A stretch of 64,000 bases of DNA from Variovorax sp. 679 (GTDB lineage: Bacteria; Pseudomonadota; Gammaproteobacteria; Burkholderiales; Burkholderiaceae_C). The notes below the pieces were generated by a model, which saw only the letters and a list, made by a program, of their open reading frames with translations, ran no database searches and was not told the DNA's origin. Of this stretch, positions 38,819-46,985 are shown piece after piece (the first letter of the stretch is position 1; each line of letters begins with the position of its first letter). Made by a program: the position numbers and the translations under genes. The stretch covers positions 434,001 through 498,000 of the forward strand of contig NZ_RXFS01000002.1 in NCBI RefSeq assembly GCF_003952185.1. Direction: 5' to 3'.

Positions 38819-39619
38819 ATGCAAAAGAACACACAGGCCAAGGCCCCCTTCCTGCTCGCCGTCACGATCATCGTGAGCCTCTTCATGATCGCGCCGATGC
38901 TGCTGTCGGTGATGGCGGGCCTCGTCAACAACTACAGCACCGGCCTGAAGAGCGGCCTCACGCTGCGCTGGCTCGGCGAGGTGTGGGAGAACTACGGCGG
39001 CACCGTCGGCTGGTCGCTCGCGCTGGCCGTGGCCTGCGTCGTCGGCACCGTGCTGCTGGGCGTGCCCTGCGCCTATGCGCTGGCGCGCAGCCGCTCGCGC
39101 GCCGCACGCGTCTTCGAGGAACTGCTGACGCTGCCGGTCGCCGTGCCGGGCCTCGCAACGGCGCTCGCGCTGATCCTCGCCTACGGCCAGCTCACCGCCT
39201 TCCGCCAGAGCTTCGCCTTCATCCTCGTGGGCCACATCGTCTTCACGCTGCCCTTCATGGTGCGCACCGTGAGTTCGGCCTTCCAGCGCGACGAATTGCT
39301 GGCGCTCGAGGAGGCCGCGCGCTCGCTGGGCGCGAACTTCCGCCAGCGCTTCATGGGCATCCTGGTGCCCGCCGTGTTCCCGGCCATCGTGGCCGGCAGC
39401 CTGATGGTGTTCACGCTCTCGGTGGGCGAGTTCAACCTCACCTGGATGCTGCACACGCCGCTCACGCGCACGCTGCCCGTGGGCCTGGCCGACAGCTACG
39501 CCTCGATGCGCATCGAGATCGGATCGGCCTACACGCTGGTCTTCTTCGCCGTCATCCTTCCGGTGCTGTGGGGCCTGCAGTACCTTGCCAACCTGATGCA
39601 GAAACGCCATGGAACTTGA
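38819..39619 (+). CDS. ABC transporter permease (second of two)
   Basis: This is a 266-residue membrane protein with six hydrophobic segments. The EAA loop is LLALEEAARSLGANFRQRFMGILVPAVFPAIVAG. It overlaps the ATPase gene by 11 bases, which suggests tight co-translation. Together with the previous permease it matches the two-permease arrangement of putrescine, iron and phosphonate (PhnUV-like) importers. Confidence 0.9.
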   Translation: MQKNTQAKAPFLLAVTIIVSLFMIAPMLLSVMAGLVNNYSTGLKSGLTLRWLGEVWENYGGTVGWSLALAVACVVGTVLLGVPCAYALARSRSRAARVFEELLTLPVAVPGLATALALILAYGQLTAFRQSFAFILVGHIVFTLPFMVRTVSSAFQRDELLALEEAARSLGANFRQRFMGILVPAVFPAIVAGSLMVFTLSVGEFNLTWMLHTPLTRTLPVGLADSYASMRIEIGSAYTLVFFAVILPVLWGLQYLANLMQKRHGT

Positions 39620-40670
39620 ACGCATCCCCGTCGACATCGCGAACTGCGCGAAGACCTACGCAGACGGCACGCGCGGCCTGCAGCCCACCAACCTGCGCGT
39701 GGAGGCCGGCGAGGTGCTGGCGCTGCTGGGCCCCTCGGGCTGCGGCAAGACCACGCTGCTGCGGCTGATCGCCGGGCTCGAATCGCCCGACGCGGGCAGC
39801 CGCATCGTCTTCGGCGACCAGGACGTCACGCAGCGCCCCGTGGAGCACCGTGGCGTAGGCATGGTGTTCCAGAGCTACGCGCTCTTTCCGCAGATGACCG
39901 TGGCGGCCAACATCGGCTACGGCCTGCGCATCCGCGGCGTATCGCCCGACGAGGAAAAGCGCAGCGTCGGCGAGCTGGTCGACCTGGTGCGCCTCGGCGG
40001 CCTGGAGAACAAGCGCCCCGCCGAACTTTCAGGCGGCCAGCGCCAGCGCGTGGCCCTCGCGCGCGCCGTGGCCGTGCGCCCGCGCGTGCTGCTGCTAGAC
40101 GAACCGCTGGCGGCGCTCGACGCCAAGCTGAAGGAATCGCTGCGCGACGAGCTGGCCGAACTGCTGCGCCGCCTGCACATCACGGCCATCCACGTCACGC
40201 ATGACCAGCAGGAGGCACTGGCCATCGCCGACCGGCTCGCGGTGATGCGCGCCGGCCGCATCGTGCAGGTGGGCCGCGGCGAAGACCTCTACCGCGCGCC
40301 CTCGCATCCCTTCGTCGCCGAGTTCCTGGGCCGGGTCAACCGGCTGGAGCGCGGACAGGATGCCATCGCGCAGGGCGTTGTCCGACTCGGTGGGGCGACC
40401 ATGCCCTGCCCGCAAGCCTGGCAGGGCCATGCGACGCTGCTCGTGCGGCCCGAAGACATCGAGGTCGGCGCGCCGCAGCTGGACTGGGCCGCCGCCGTGG
40501 TCGAGCGCCGCACCTTCCTCGGCGACCGCGTGCAACTGCACCTGCGCGCACAAGACCAGCCCATGCTGGTGGCCGATGTGGGGCGCGACAATCCCTTCGG
40601 GCCGGGCGACGCGGTGGGCCTGCGCATCCACCCCGACCGGCTGATGACGTCGCAGGAAACCAGCGCATGA
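39609..40670 (+). CDS. ABC transporter ATP-binding protein (PotA/FbpC type)
   Basis: This 353-residue protein has Walker A GPSGCGKTTLLR (about 43-54), signature LSGGQRQRVALARA, Walker B VLLLDEPLAALDAK, H-loop VTHDQQEAL and a C-terminal TOBE-like domain (about 240-350). It energises the two permeases. The stop overlaps the start of the phosphodiesterase gene (ATGA), so the enzyme is made together with the transporter. Confidence 0.93.
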   Translation: MELERIPVDIANCAKTYADGTRGLQPTNLRVEAGEVLALLGPSGCGKTTLLRLIAGLESPDAGSRIVFGDQDVTQRPVEHRGVGMVFQSYALFPQMTVAANIGYGLRIRGVSPDEEKRSVGELVDLVRLGGLENKRPAELSGGQRQRVALARAVAVRPRVLLLDEPLAALDAKLKESLRDELAELLRRLHITAIHVTHDQQEALAIADRLAVMRAGRIVQVGRGEDLYRAPSHPFVAEFLGRVNRLERGQDAIAQGVVRLGGATMPCPQAWQGHATLLVRPEDIEVGAPQLDWAAAVVERRTFLGDRVQLHLRAQDQPMLVADVGRDNPFGPGDAVGLRIHPDRLMTSQETSA

Positions 40671-41518
40671 CGACAAACACACACCGCAACACCTTCCTGG
40701 TCCAGCTGACCGACCTGCACATCCGCGAGCCGGGCCGGCTGGCCTATGGCCGCATCGACACGGCCCCGTACCTCGAGCGCGCCGTGCAGTCGGTGCTCGC
40801 GCTGCGCCAGCAGCCCGACGCCGTGGTCGTCACCGGCGACCTGACCGACTTCGGCCGCGCCGCCGAGTACGAACACCTCGCACGGCTGCTGGCCCCGCTG
40901 ACCATGCCGGTCTACCTGATGCCCGGCAACCACGACGACCGCGAACAACTGCGCCGCAGCTTCCCCGGCCACGCCCACCTCGGCACGAACAGCGACGGCT
41001 TCGTCCAGTATTCGGTGCGAGTCGGTGACCTGCGCCTGCTCACGCTCGACACCTGCGTGCCCGGCGCCAGCCACGGCTCGCTGTGCGAAAAACGCCTGGG
41101 CTGGCTAGAGGCGCAGCTCGACGCCTGCCGCGACGAGCCCGTCGTCATCGCCATGCACCACCCGCCTTTCGAGACGCTGATCGGCCACATGGACGAGATC
41201 GGCCTGCTGGAGGGCGCCGACGCGCTCGAAGCGCTGGTTTCGCGCTATCCGAACGTCGAGCGCATCATCTGCGGCCACCTGCACCGGGCGATCGACGTGC
41301 GCTTCGGCGGCACCATCGCCTCGACCTCGCCAGCGCAGGCCCATCAGGTCTGCCTCGACCTGGCCCCCGATGCCGATTCGGCCTGGACGCTGGAGCCGCC
41401 CTCGTTCCGGGTGCACGCCTGGTCCGCGCGCGGATGCAGGCTGGTCACCCACCTCGCCGCATCGGGCAGCTTCGAAGGTCCCTACCCGTTCCACGACAAC
41501 GGAGCGCTCATCGACTAG
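40667..41518 (+). CDS. Metallophosphodiesterase (GpdQ/CpdA-like, class III cyclic nucleotide phosphodiesterase family)
   Basis: This is a 283-residue calcineurin-fold enzyme. The full two-metal site is visible: Asp16 and His18 (DLH), Asp58 (GDLTD), Asn88 and His89 (GNHDD), His164/165 (MHHPP), His204 and His206 (GHLH). That set matches GpdQ, which cleaves glycerophosphodiesters, and CpdA, which cleaves cyclic AMP. There is no signal peptide, so it acts in the cytoplasm on imported or internal substrate. Its overlap with the transporter ATPase gene favours an imported phosphodiester. The true substrate is not established. Confidence 0.9.
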   Translation: MTTNTHRNTFLVQLTDLHIREPGRLAYGRIDTAPYLERAVQSVLALRQQPDAVVVTGDLTDFGRAAEYEHLARLLAPLTMPVYLMPGNHDDREQLRRSFPGHAHLGTNSDGFVQYSVRVGDLRLLTLDTCVPGASHGSLCEKRLGWLEAQLDACRDEPVVIAMHHPPFETLIGHMDEIGLLEGADALEALVSRYPNVERIICGHLHRAIDVRFGGTIASTSPAQAHQVCLDLAPDADSAWTLEPPSFRVHAWSARGCRLVTHLAASGSFEGPYPFHDNGALID

Positions 41519-41588
41519 CCCTGGGCGCTCACTTGTGGAAAATGGGGTCGAAAACGAAAAAGAACGAAAAGGATAGAACCCGACCTCC

Positions 41589-43250
41589 ATGAAGCATCTC
41601 CTGAATCTGCTGGCTGCCGTGGCCCTGCTGGTATGGGGCACGCACCTGGTCCGCACCGGCGTGCTGCGCGTGTTCGGCGCCAACCTGCGCAAGATCCTCG
41701 TCCAGAGCATGCGCAACCGCTTCACGGCCGCCCTCTCGGGCATCGGCGTGACAGCGCTGGTGCAATCGAGCACCGCCACTTCGCTCATGACCTCGTCCTT
41801 CGTCGGGCAAGGCCTGGTCACGCTGCCGGCGGCGCTGGCGGTGATGCGGGGCGCCGACGTGGGCACGGCGCTGATCTCGGTGCTGTTCTCGGCCGACCTC
41901 TCGTGGCTCTCGCCGATGTTCATCTTCGTGGGCGTCGTGCTCTTCATCACGCGCTCGGCCACCGTGGCGGGGCGCGTCGGTCGGGTGCTGATCGGGCTCG
42001 GGCTGATGCTGCTGGCGCTGCAGCTGGTAGTGGAAGCCACCGAGCCGCTGTTCTCCTCACCAGCCATCCGCGCGCTGCTCGCGTCGATCAACAGCGACGT
42101 ATTGCTCGAGATCACCATCGGCTCGGTGCTGGCCATCGTGGCGTATTCGAGCCTTGCGGTGGTGCTGCTGGTCGCGGCCATGGCCACTTCGAACGTGGTG
42201 CCGCTGGACGTGGCGCTCGGCCTCGTGCTCGGCGCCAACCTGGGCAGCGGGCTGCTGGCGGTGCTGACCACGGCCAAGTCGGCGGTGTCGGTGCGGCAGG
42301 TGACCGTGGGCAACCTGCTCTTCAAGGCGCTGGGCGTGGCCATCGTCGCCCCCTTCATCGGCCTGTGGATCCGCTACGTGCAGCCCCAGCTGCCGAACCA
42401 GACCCACGGCGTGGTGCTCTTCCACCTGGCGTTCAACGTCGTGATCAGTGTGGGCTTCATCGGCCTCACGCAGTGGGTGGCCAAGCTGGTGACGCGCATG
42501 CTGCCGCAGCCGCAGCAGCCGGCCGGCACCACGCGCCCGCATCACCTCGACCCCTCGGCGCTGTCGACGCCGTCGCTCGCCATTTCCAACGCCGCGCGCG
42601 AGGCGCTGCACCAGGCCGACATCGTCGAGACCATGCTGATCGGCACGCTCGACGTGATCCGCCACAACGACCTGCGGCTGGCGCAGGAACTCAGGCAGCT
42701 CGACGACACCGTCGACCAGCTCTATTCGGCCATCAAGTACTACATGACGCGCATCTCGCGCGAGGCGCTGGGCGAGGAGGAAAGCCGCCGCTGGACCGAC
42801 ATCATCAGCTTCACGATCAACATGGAGCAGATCGGCGACATCATCGAGCGCGTGATCATCGACGTCGAAGACAAGAAGATCAAACCGCAGCGCAACTTCT
42901 CGGAAGCCGGCATGGCCGAGATCGTCGAGCTGCACGAACGGCTGGTGGCCAACCTGCGGCTGAGCATGAGCGTGTTCCTGAACGGCAACGTGCGCGACGC
43001 GCAGAAGCTGCTCGAGGAAAAGGCGCGCTTCCGCGACCTGGAGCGGGCCTACGCGACCACCCACCTCGACCGGCTGTCCGACCGCACCACGCTGAGCATC
43101 GAGACCAGCTCACTGCACATCGACCTGATCAGCGACCTGAAGCGCATCAACTCGCACATCTGCTCGATCGCGTACCCGATCCTGGAGTCGGCCGGGGCGC
43201 TGGCGCCGAGCCGGCTGAGGGAGTCGCGGCTGGGGAAGATCGAGGGCTGA
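41589..43250 (+). CDS. Na/Pi cotransporter family protein with C-terminal PhoU-like domain
   Basis: This is a 553-residue protein. The N-terminal half has eight to nine membrane segments with two copies of the Na/Pi repeat, including the QSSTAT motif (VTALVQSSTATSLMTSSFVGQG). The C-terminal part (about 330-540) is helical and PhoU-like. YjbB-type homologues export or exchange phosphate. It follows the phosphodiesterase by 70 bases and could dispose of phosphate released by its action. Purine of the start is supported by GACCTCC-free context only, so the ATG at 41589 is chosen because the membrane segment begins at once. Confidence 0.88.
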   Translation: MKHLLNLLAAVALLVWGTHLVRTGVLRVFGANLRKILVQSMRNRFTAALSGIGVTALVQSSTATSLMTSSFVGQGLVTLPAALAVMRGADVGTALISVLFSADLSWLSPMFIFVGVVLFITRSATVAGRVGRVLIGLGLMLLALQLVVEATEPLFSSPAIRALLASINSDVLLEITIGSVLAIVAYSSLAVVLLVAAMATSNVVPLDVALGLVLGANLGSGLLAVLTTAKSAVSVRQVTVGNLLFKALGVAIVAPFIGLWIRYVQPQLPNQTHGVVLFHLAFNVVISVGFIGLTQWVAKLVTRMLPQPQQPAGTTRPHHLDPSALSTPSLAISNAAREALHQADIVETMLIGTLDVIRHNDLRLAQELRQLDDTVDQLYSAIKYYMTRISREALGEEESRRWTDIISFTINMEQIGDIIERVIIDVEDKKIKPQRNFSEAGMAEIVELHERLVANLRLSMSVFLNGNVRDAQKLLEEKARFRDLERAYATTHLDRLSDRTTLSIETSSLHIDLISDLKRINSHICSIAYPILESAGALAPSRLRESRLGKIEG

Positions 43251-43269
43251 GCGGACAGCCCGGCGGCTG

Positions 43270-44268
43270 CTACTCGGCCGTCTTCAGCACTGACGCCTCT
43301 TCGCGCCCCCGCCGCGCATAACGCTGCGCCAGCACGGCACACACCATCAGCTGCATCTGGTGGAACAGCATCAACGGCAGCACGATCGCGCCCACCGCGT
43401 GCGAAGCGAAGAGCACCTTCGCCATCGGGATGCCGCTGGCGAGGCTCTTCTTGGAGCCGCAGAACACGATGGTGATCTCGTCCTCGGTGTCGAAGCCCAG
43501 CTTGCGCGCCAGCAAGGTCGTGAGGCTCAGCGCCAGCCCCAGCACCACCGCGCACACCACCAGCAGGCCGACCAGCGCATGCGCCGGCACCTGTCGCCAC
43601 AGCCCCTCGATCACGGCCGCGCTGAACGCGGTGTAGACCACCAGCAGGATCGATCCCTGGTCGACGAACTTCAGCACCGCGGCGCGGCGCTGGATCCACT
43701 TTCCGATCAGCGGCCGCAGCAGGTGCCCCGCCGCGAAGGGCACCATCAGCTGCAGCAGGATGCGGCCGATGGAGTCCAGCGACGAGGTCGCATGGCCGCC
43801 GTCGGGCAGGACCACCAGGTTGACCAGCACCGGCGTGATGAACACGCCCAGCAGGGTGGATGCCGAAGCGCTGCAGATGGCCGCCGGCATGTTGCCCCGA
43901 GCCATCGCCGTGAAGGCTATGGCCGACTGAACCGTGGCCGGCAGCACGCACAGGTACAGCACGCCGGTGTAGAGCTGGGGCGTCACCAGCGGCAGGAGGA
44001 TGGGCTTGAGCGCCAGTCCGAGCACCGGGAACAGCACGAAGGTGCTGCCGAACACGAGCAGGTGCAGCCGCCAGTGCATGAGCCCGTTCACGATCGCCTC
44101 GCGCGACAGCTTGGCCCCATGCAGGAAGAACAGCAGGCCGATGGCGACGGTCGTCAGGAGCTCGAAGTAACGTCCAACCTTGCCGCTGGCCGGCAACAGG
44201 CTTGCGAAGGTCACGACCGAGAGAAGCGCGAGGGTGAAGTTGTCGGGAAGAAAGCGGGGGCGGGACAT
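43270..44268 (-). CDS. Bile acid:sodium symporter family protein (YfeH-like)
   Basis: This 332-residue membrane protein has about ten hydrophobic segments. The central signature LCVLPATVQSAIAFTAMARGNMPAAICSASASTLLG and the conserved VFCGSKKSLASGIPMAKVLF block match the YfeH branch of the BASS family. Most members carry unknown organic anions, and pantothenate and related compounds are known ligands in other branches. It converges on the Na/Pi gene. Confidence 0.88.
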   Translation of the reverse strand: MSRPRFLPDNFTLALLSVVTFASLLPASGKVGRYFELLTTVAIGLLFFLHGAKLSREAIVNGLMHWRLHLLVFGSTFVLFPVLGLALKPILLPLVTPQLYTGVLYLCVLPATVQSAIAFTAMARGNMPAAICSASASTLLGVFITPVLVNLVVLPDGGHATSSLDSIGRILLQLMVPFAAGHLLRPLIGKWIQRRAAVLKFVDQGSILLVVYTAFSAAVIEGLWRQVPAHALVGLLVVCAVVLGLALSLTTLLARKLGFDTEDEITIVFCGSKKSLASGIPMAKVLFASHAVGAIVLPLMLFHQMQLMVCAVLAQRYARRGREEASVLKTAE

Positions 44269-44460
44269 GTTGCAACCAGGGACGCCACGCGCGTTGCAGG
44301 CGCGCAGGCCGATTCAGCAGGGGAATGTGTGATTTCCGCGCATGAATCTCGTCGCCACTTTGCGGAGCCCGGCGCGTGCTCCTCGCGCCATTCGAGGGTG
44401 GATTTTCGGCGAAGTCCGGCATCGCTGCCGGGCGGCCGGAAAATGCCCCACCTCAGCGCT

Positions 44461-44862
44461 TCAGTGTGCCGCGGGCGAACTGAACTGCGCCTGACGGCGG
44501 CTGAGGCAGTAGTCGATCAGGTCGTCGATCTCGGTGGCCTTGTCGAACACGGCGTCGGCGCCGAGATGCACGCACTTGCGCCTCATCTCGGGCGTGGCGT
44601 AGTTGCTGAGCACCACGATCTTCTGCGAGGGGCTGCGGTCGCGGCAGGCCTCGAGCACGCGAAAGCCGGTGCCGTCCTTCAGGAACAGGTCGACGATGGC
44701 CAGGTCCCATTGCGAGAGGTTGCGGGTCAGCCAGCGCGAGCCCTCCTCTTCCGACTCGGCCTCGCCGACCGGATCGACCCGCGCCACCTCCCGCAGCGTG
44801 CCCGCCAGGTTCCTGCGGATGGTGGGGTTGTCCTCGACGATGAAGGTGCGAACGGTGGTCAT
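44461..44862 (-). CDS. Stand-alone response regulator receiver domain
   Basis: This is a 133-residue protein consisting of a single REC domain. The acidic pocket (VEDN near residues 8-11), the phosphoacceptor Asp in LAIVDLFLKDG, the switch Ser in VVLSNYA and the Lys in VFDKATE are present. No DNA-binding output domain follows, so it acts by protein contact or in a phosphorelay. I chose ATG 44862; an upstream start at 44916 adds a non-homologous leader. No kinase gene is adjacent. The 192-base gap to the symporter holds no clear gene. Confidence 0.88.
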   Translation of the reverse strand: MTTVRTFIVEDNPTIRRNLAGTLREVARVDPVGEAESEEEGSRWLTRNLSQWDLAIVDLFLKDGTGFRVLEACRDRSPSQKIVVLSNYATPEMRRKCVHLGADAVFDKATEIDDLIDYCLSRRQAQFSSPAAH

Positions 44863-44976
44863 GGAATGGCTTGCCTCTGTGCTGAATCCACAGGCTACAA
44901 AGTGCGCGTTGCACAAGTCGAAGGCATGACACCCCTGCGCCAGTAGGACAAGACTGGCGCCCGTACAACCAAAGGC

Positions 44977-45963
44977 TCAGAGCGTCAGGATCGTGCAGCC
45001 CGTGGTCTTGCGCGCTTCCAGGTCGCGGTGCGCCTGCTGCACCTCGGCCAGCGGGTAGCGCTGCTCGATCGGAATCTTCACCGCGCCGCTTCGCACCACC
45101 GCGAACAGGTCGTCGGCCATCGCCTGCGTGCTTTCGCGCGTGGCCATGTGGGTGAAGAGCGTGGGCCGCGTGATGTAGAGCGAGCCCTTCGACGCCAGCA
45201 GGCCGAGGTTGACCGGCGGCACGGGGCCCGAGCCGTTGCCGAAGATGGCAAGCAGGCCGAAGGGGCGCAGGCAGTCGATGGAGCCCTCGAAGGTGTCCTT
45301 GCCCACCGAGTCGTACACCACCTTCACGCCCTTGCCGCCGGTGATCTCCTTCACGCGGGCCGCGAAGTTCTCGGTGCTGTAGTTGATGGCGTGCGCCGCG
45401 CCGTATTCCAGTGCGAGCTTGCACTTGGCGTCGCTGCCGGCGGTGCCGATCAGCTGCAGGCCCAGCGCCTTGGCCCACTGGCAGGCGATCAGCCCGACGC
45501 CGCCGGCCGCTGCATGGAACAGGATGAAGTCGCCGGCCTGCAGGCCTTCGGCGGGCAACGTCTTCTTCAGCAGGTATTGCGTGGTCAAGCCCTTGAGCAT
45601 CATGGCCGCGCCGGTCTCGAAGGAGATGTCGTCGGGCAGCTTGCACACGCACTTGGCCGGCATCACGCGCAGCTCGCAATACGCACCGGGCGGCGGGCTT
45701 GCGTAGGCGGCGCGGTCGCCTGCCTTCAGGTGGGTGACGCCCTCGCCCACTGCCTCGACGATGCCCGAGGCCTCCATGCCCAGCTGCAGCGGCATCGCGA
45801 ACGGGTAGAGCCCGCTGCGCTGGTAGGTGTCGATGAAGTTCAGGCCCACGGCCTTGTGGCGGATGCGGATCTCGCCGGGGCCGGGCTCGCCGACTTCCAC
45901 CTCGACGATCTTCAGTTCTTCGGGGCCGCCATGGCGGTCGATACGGACGGCTTTGCTCAACAT
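44977..45963 (-). CDS. Quinone oxidoreductase (NADPH:quinone reductase, zinc-free MDR)
   Basis: This is a 328-residue protein. The N-terminal substrate domain (IRIRHKAVGLNFIDTYQRSGLYP) is followed by a Rossmann domain with HAAAGGVGLIACQWAK (about 142-157). Catalytic zinc cysteines are absent, as expected for the QorA group, which reduces quinones with NADPH in single-electron steps. The ATG at 45963 starts the conserved MLSKAVRID. It is divergent from the EamA transporter gene, with 104 bases between. Confidence 0.92.
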   Translation of the reverse strand: MLSKAVRIDRHGGPEELKIVEVEVGEPGPGEIRIRHKAVGLNFIDTYQRSGLYPFAMPLQLGMEASGIVEAVGEGVTHLKAGDRAAYASPPPGAYCELRVMPAKCVCKLPDDISFETGAAMMLKGLTTQYLLKKTLPAEGLQAGDFILFHAAAGGVGLIACQWAKALGLQLIGTAGSDAKCKLALEYGAAHAINYSTENFAARVKEITGGKGVKVVYDSVGKDTFEGSIDCLRPFGLLAIFGNGSGPVPPVNLGLLASKGSLYITRPTLFTHMATRESTQAMADDLFAVVRSGAVKIPIEQRYPLAEVQQAHRDLEARKTTGCTILTL

Positions 45964-46067
45964 CGTTGCAGTCTCCACGCTCAGGAAAAGAAGAGGGACC
46001 GGCATCCTGCCACGTATGGGACTCCTGCGTCGGCGACAGCCGGCATTGCCCGGTAGAGTCGGCGGCC

Positions 46068-46976
46068 ATGCAGACACAGCCGCAGCGCCTCGCTCCCCTC
46101 ACCGTTCTCCTCCTCGTCGTTCCTCCGCTGCTGTGGGCCAGCAATGCCGTGGTCGGCAGGCTGGTGCGCGAGCTGGTGTCGCCGCTCACGCTGAACTTCG
46201 TTCGCTGGGTGATTGCCTTCGTGCTCCTGCTGCCGCTGGCCGCGCAGGTGCTGCGCCGCGACAGCCCGTTGTGGGCGCACTGGAAGCGCTACGCCATGCT
46301 CGGGCTGCTGGGCATCGGCCTGTACAACGCCTTCCAGTACCTGGCGCTGCAGACCTCCACGCCCATCAACGTGACGCTGGTCGGATCAAGCCTGCCTCTG
46401 TGGATGCTCGCGGTGGGCACCCTGTTCTTCGGCGCGCGCATCAGCGCCCGCGAGATCGGCGGCGCGCTGCTGTCGATGATGGGCGTGCTGCTGGTGCTCA
46501 GCCGCGGCGAATGGCAGCAGCTGCTGGGGCTTCGGCTGGTGCCGGGCGATCTCTACATGATCGCGGGCACCATCGCCTGGGCTTTCTACAGCTGGCTGCT
46601 GGCGCGCACGCACGAGCCTCGGGCGGTGCGGCAGGACTGGGCCGCGTTCCTGATGGCGCAGCTGGTGTTCGGCGTCGCGTGGTCGGGCGCGTTGGCTGCC
46701 GGCGAATGGACGTTGACACCGGCGCACATCGAGCTCGGCTGGCCGCTCATCGCGGCGATGCTGTTCATCGGCATCGGCCCCGCCGTGGTGGCTTACCGCT
46801 GCTGGGGCACCGGCGTGCAGCGCGCGGGGCCGCAAGCGGCGAGCATCTTCATGAACCTCACGCCGCTGTTCGCGGCAGTGCTTTCGGCGGCCTTCCTGCG
46901 GGAGCCGCCGCACTGGTACCACGGCGCGGCGTTCCTGCTGATCGTCGGCGGGATCGTGGTGGCCTCGCGGCGCTGA
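46068..46976 (+). CDS. EamA-family (DMT) transporter
   Basis: This 302-residue protein has ten hydrophobic segments arranged as two EamA repeats. The first repeat has LWASNAVVGRLVRELVSPLTLNFVRWVIAF and the second PGDLYMIAGTIAWAFYSWLL. The family exports amino acids and other metabolites, and the ligand cannot be predicted. It converges on the glycosyltransferase gene, 9 bases away. Confidence 0.9.
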   Translation: MQTQPQRLAPLTVLLLVVPPLLWASNAVVGRLVRELVSPLTLNFVRWVIAFVLLLPLAAQVLRRDSPLWAHWKRYAMLGLLGIGLYNAFQYLALQTSTPINVTLVGSSLPLWMLAVGTLFFGARISAREIGGALLSMMGVLLVLSRGEWQQLLGLRLVPGDLYMIAGTIAWAFYSWLLARTHEPRAVRQDWAAFLMAQLVFGVAWSGALAAGEWTLTPAHIELGWPLIAAMLFIGIGPAVVAYRCWGTGVQRAGPQAASIFMNLTPLFAAVLSAAFLREPPHWYHGAAFLLIVGGIVVASRR

Positions 46977-46985
46977 TCACCACCC

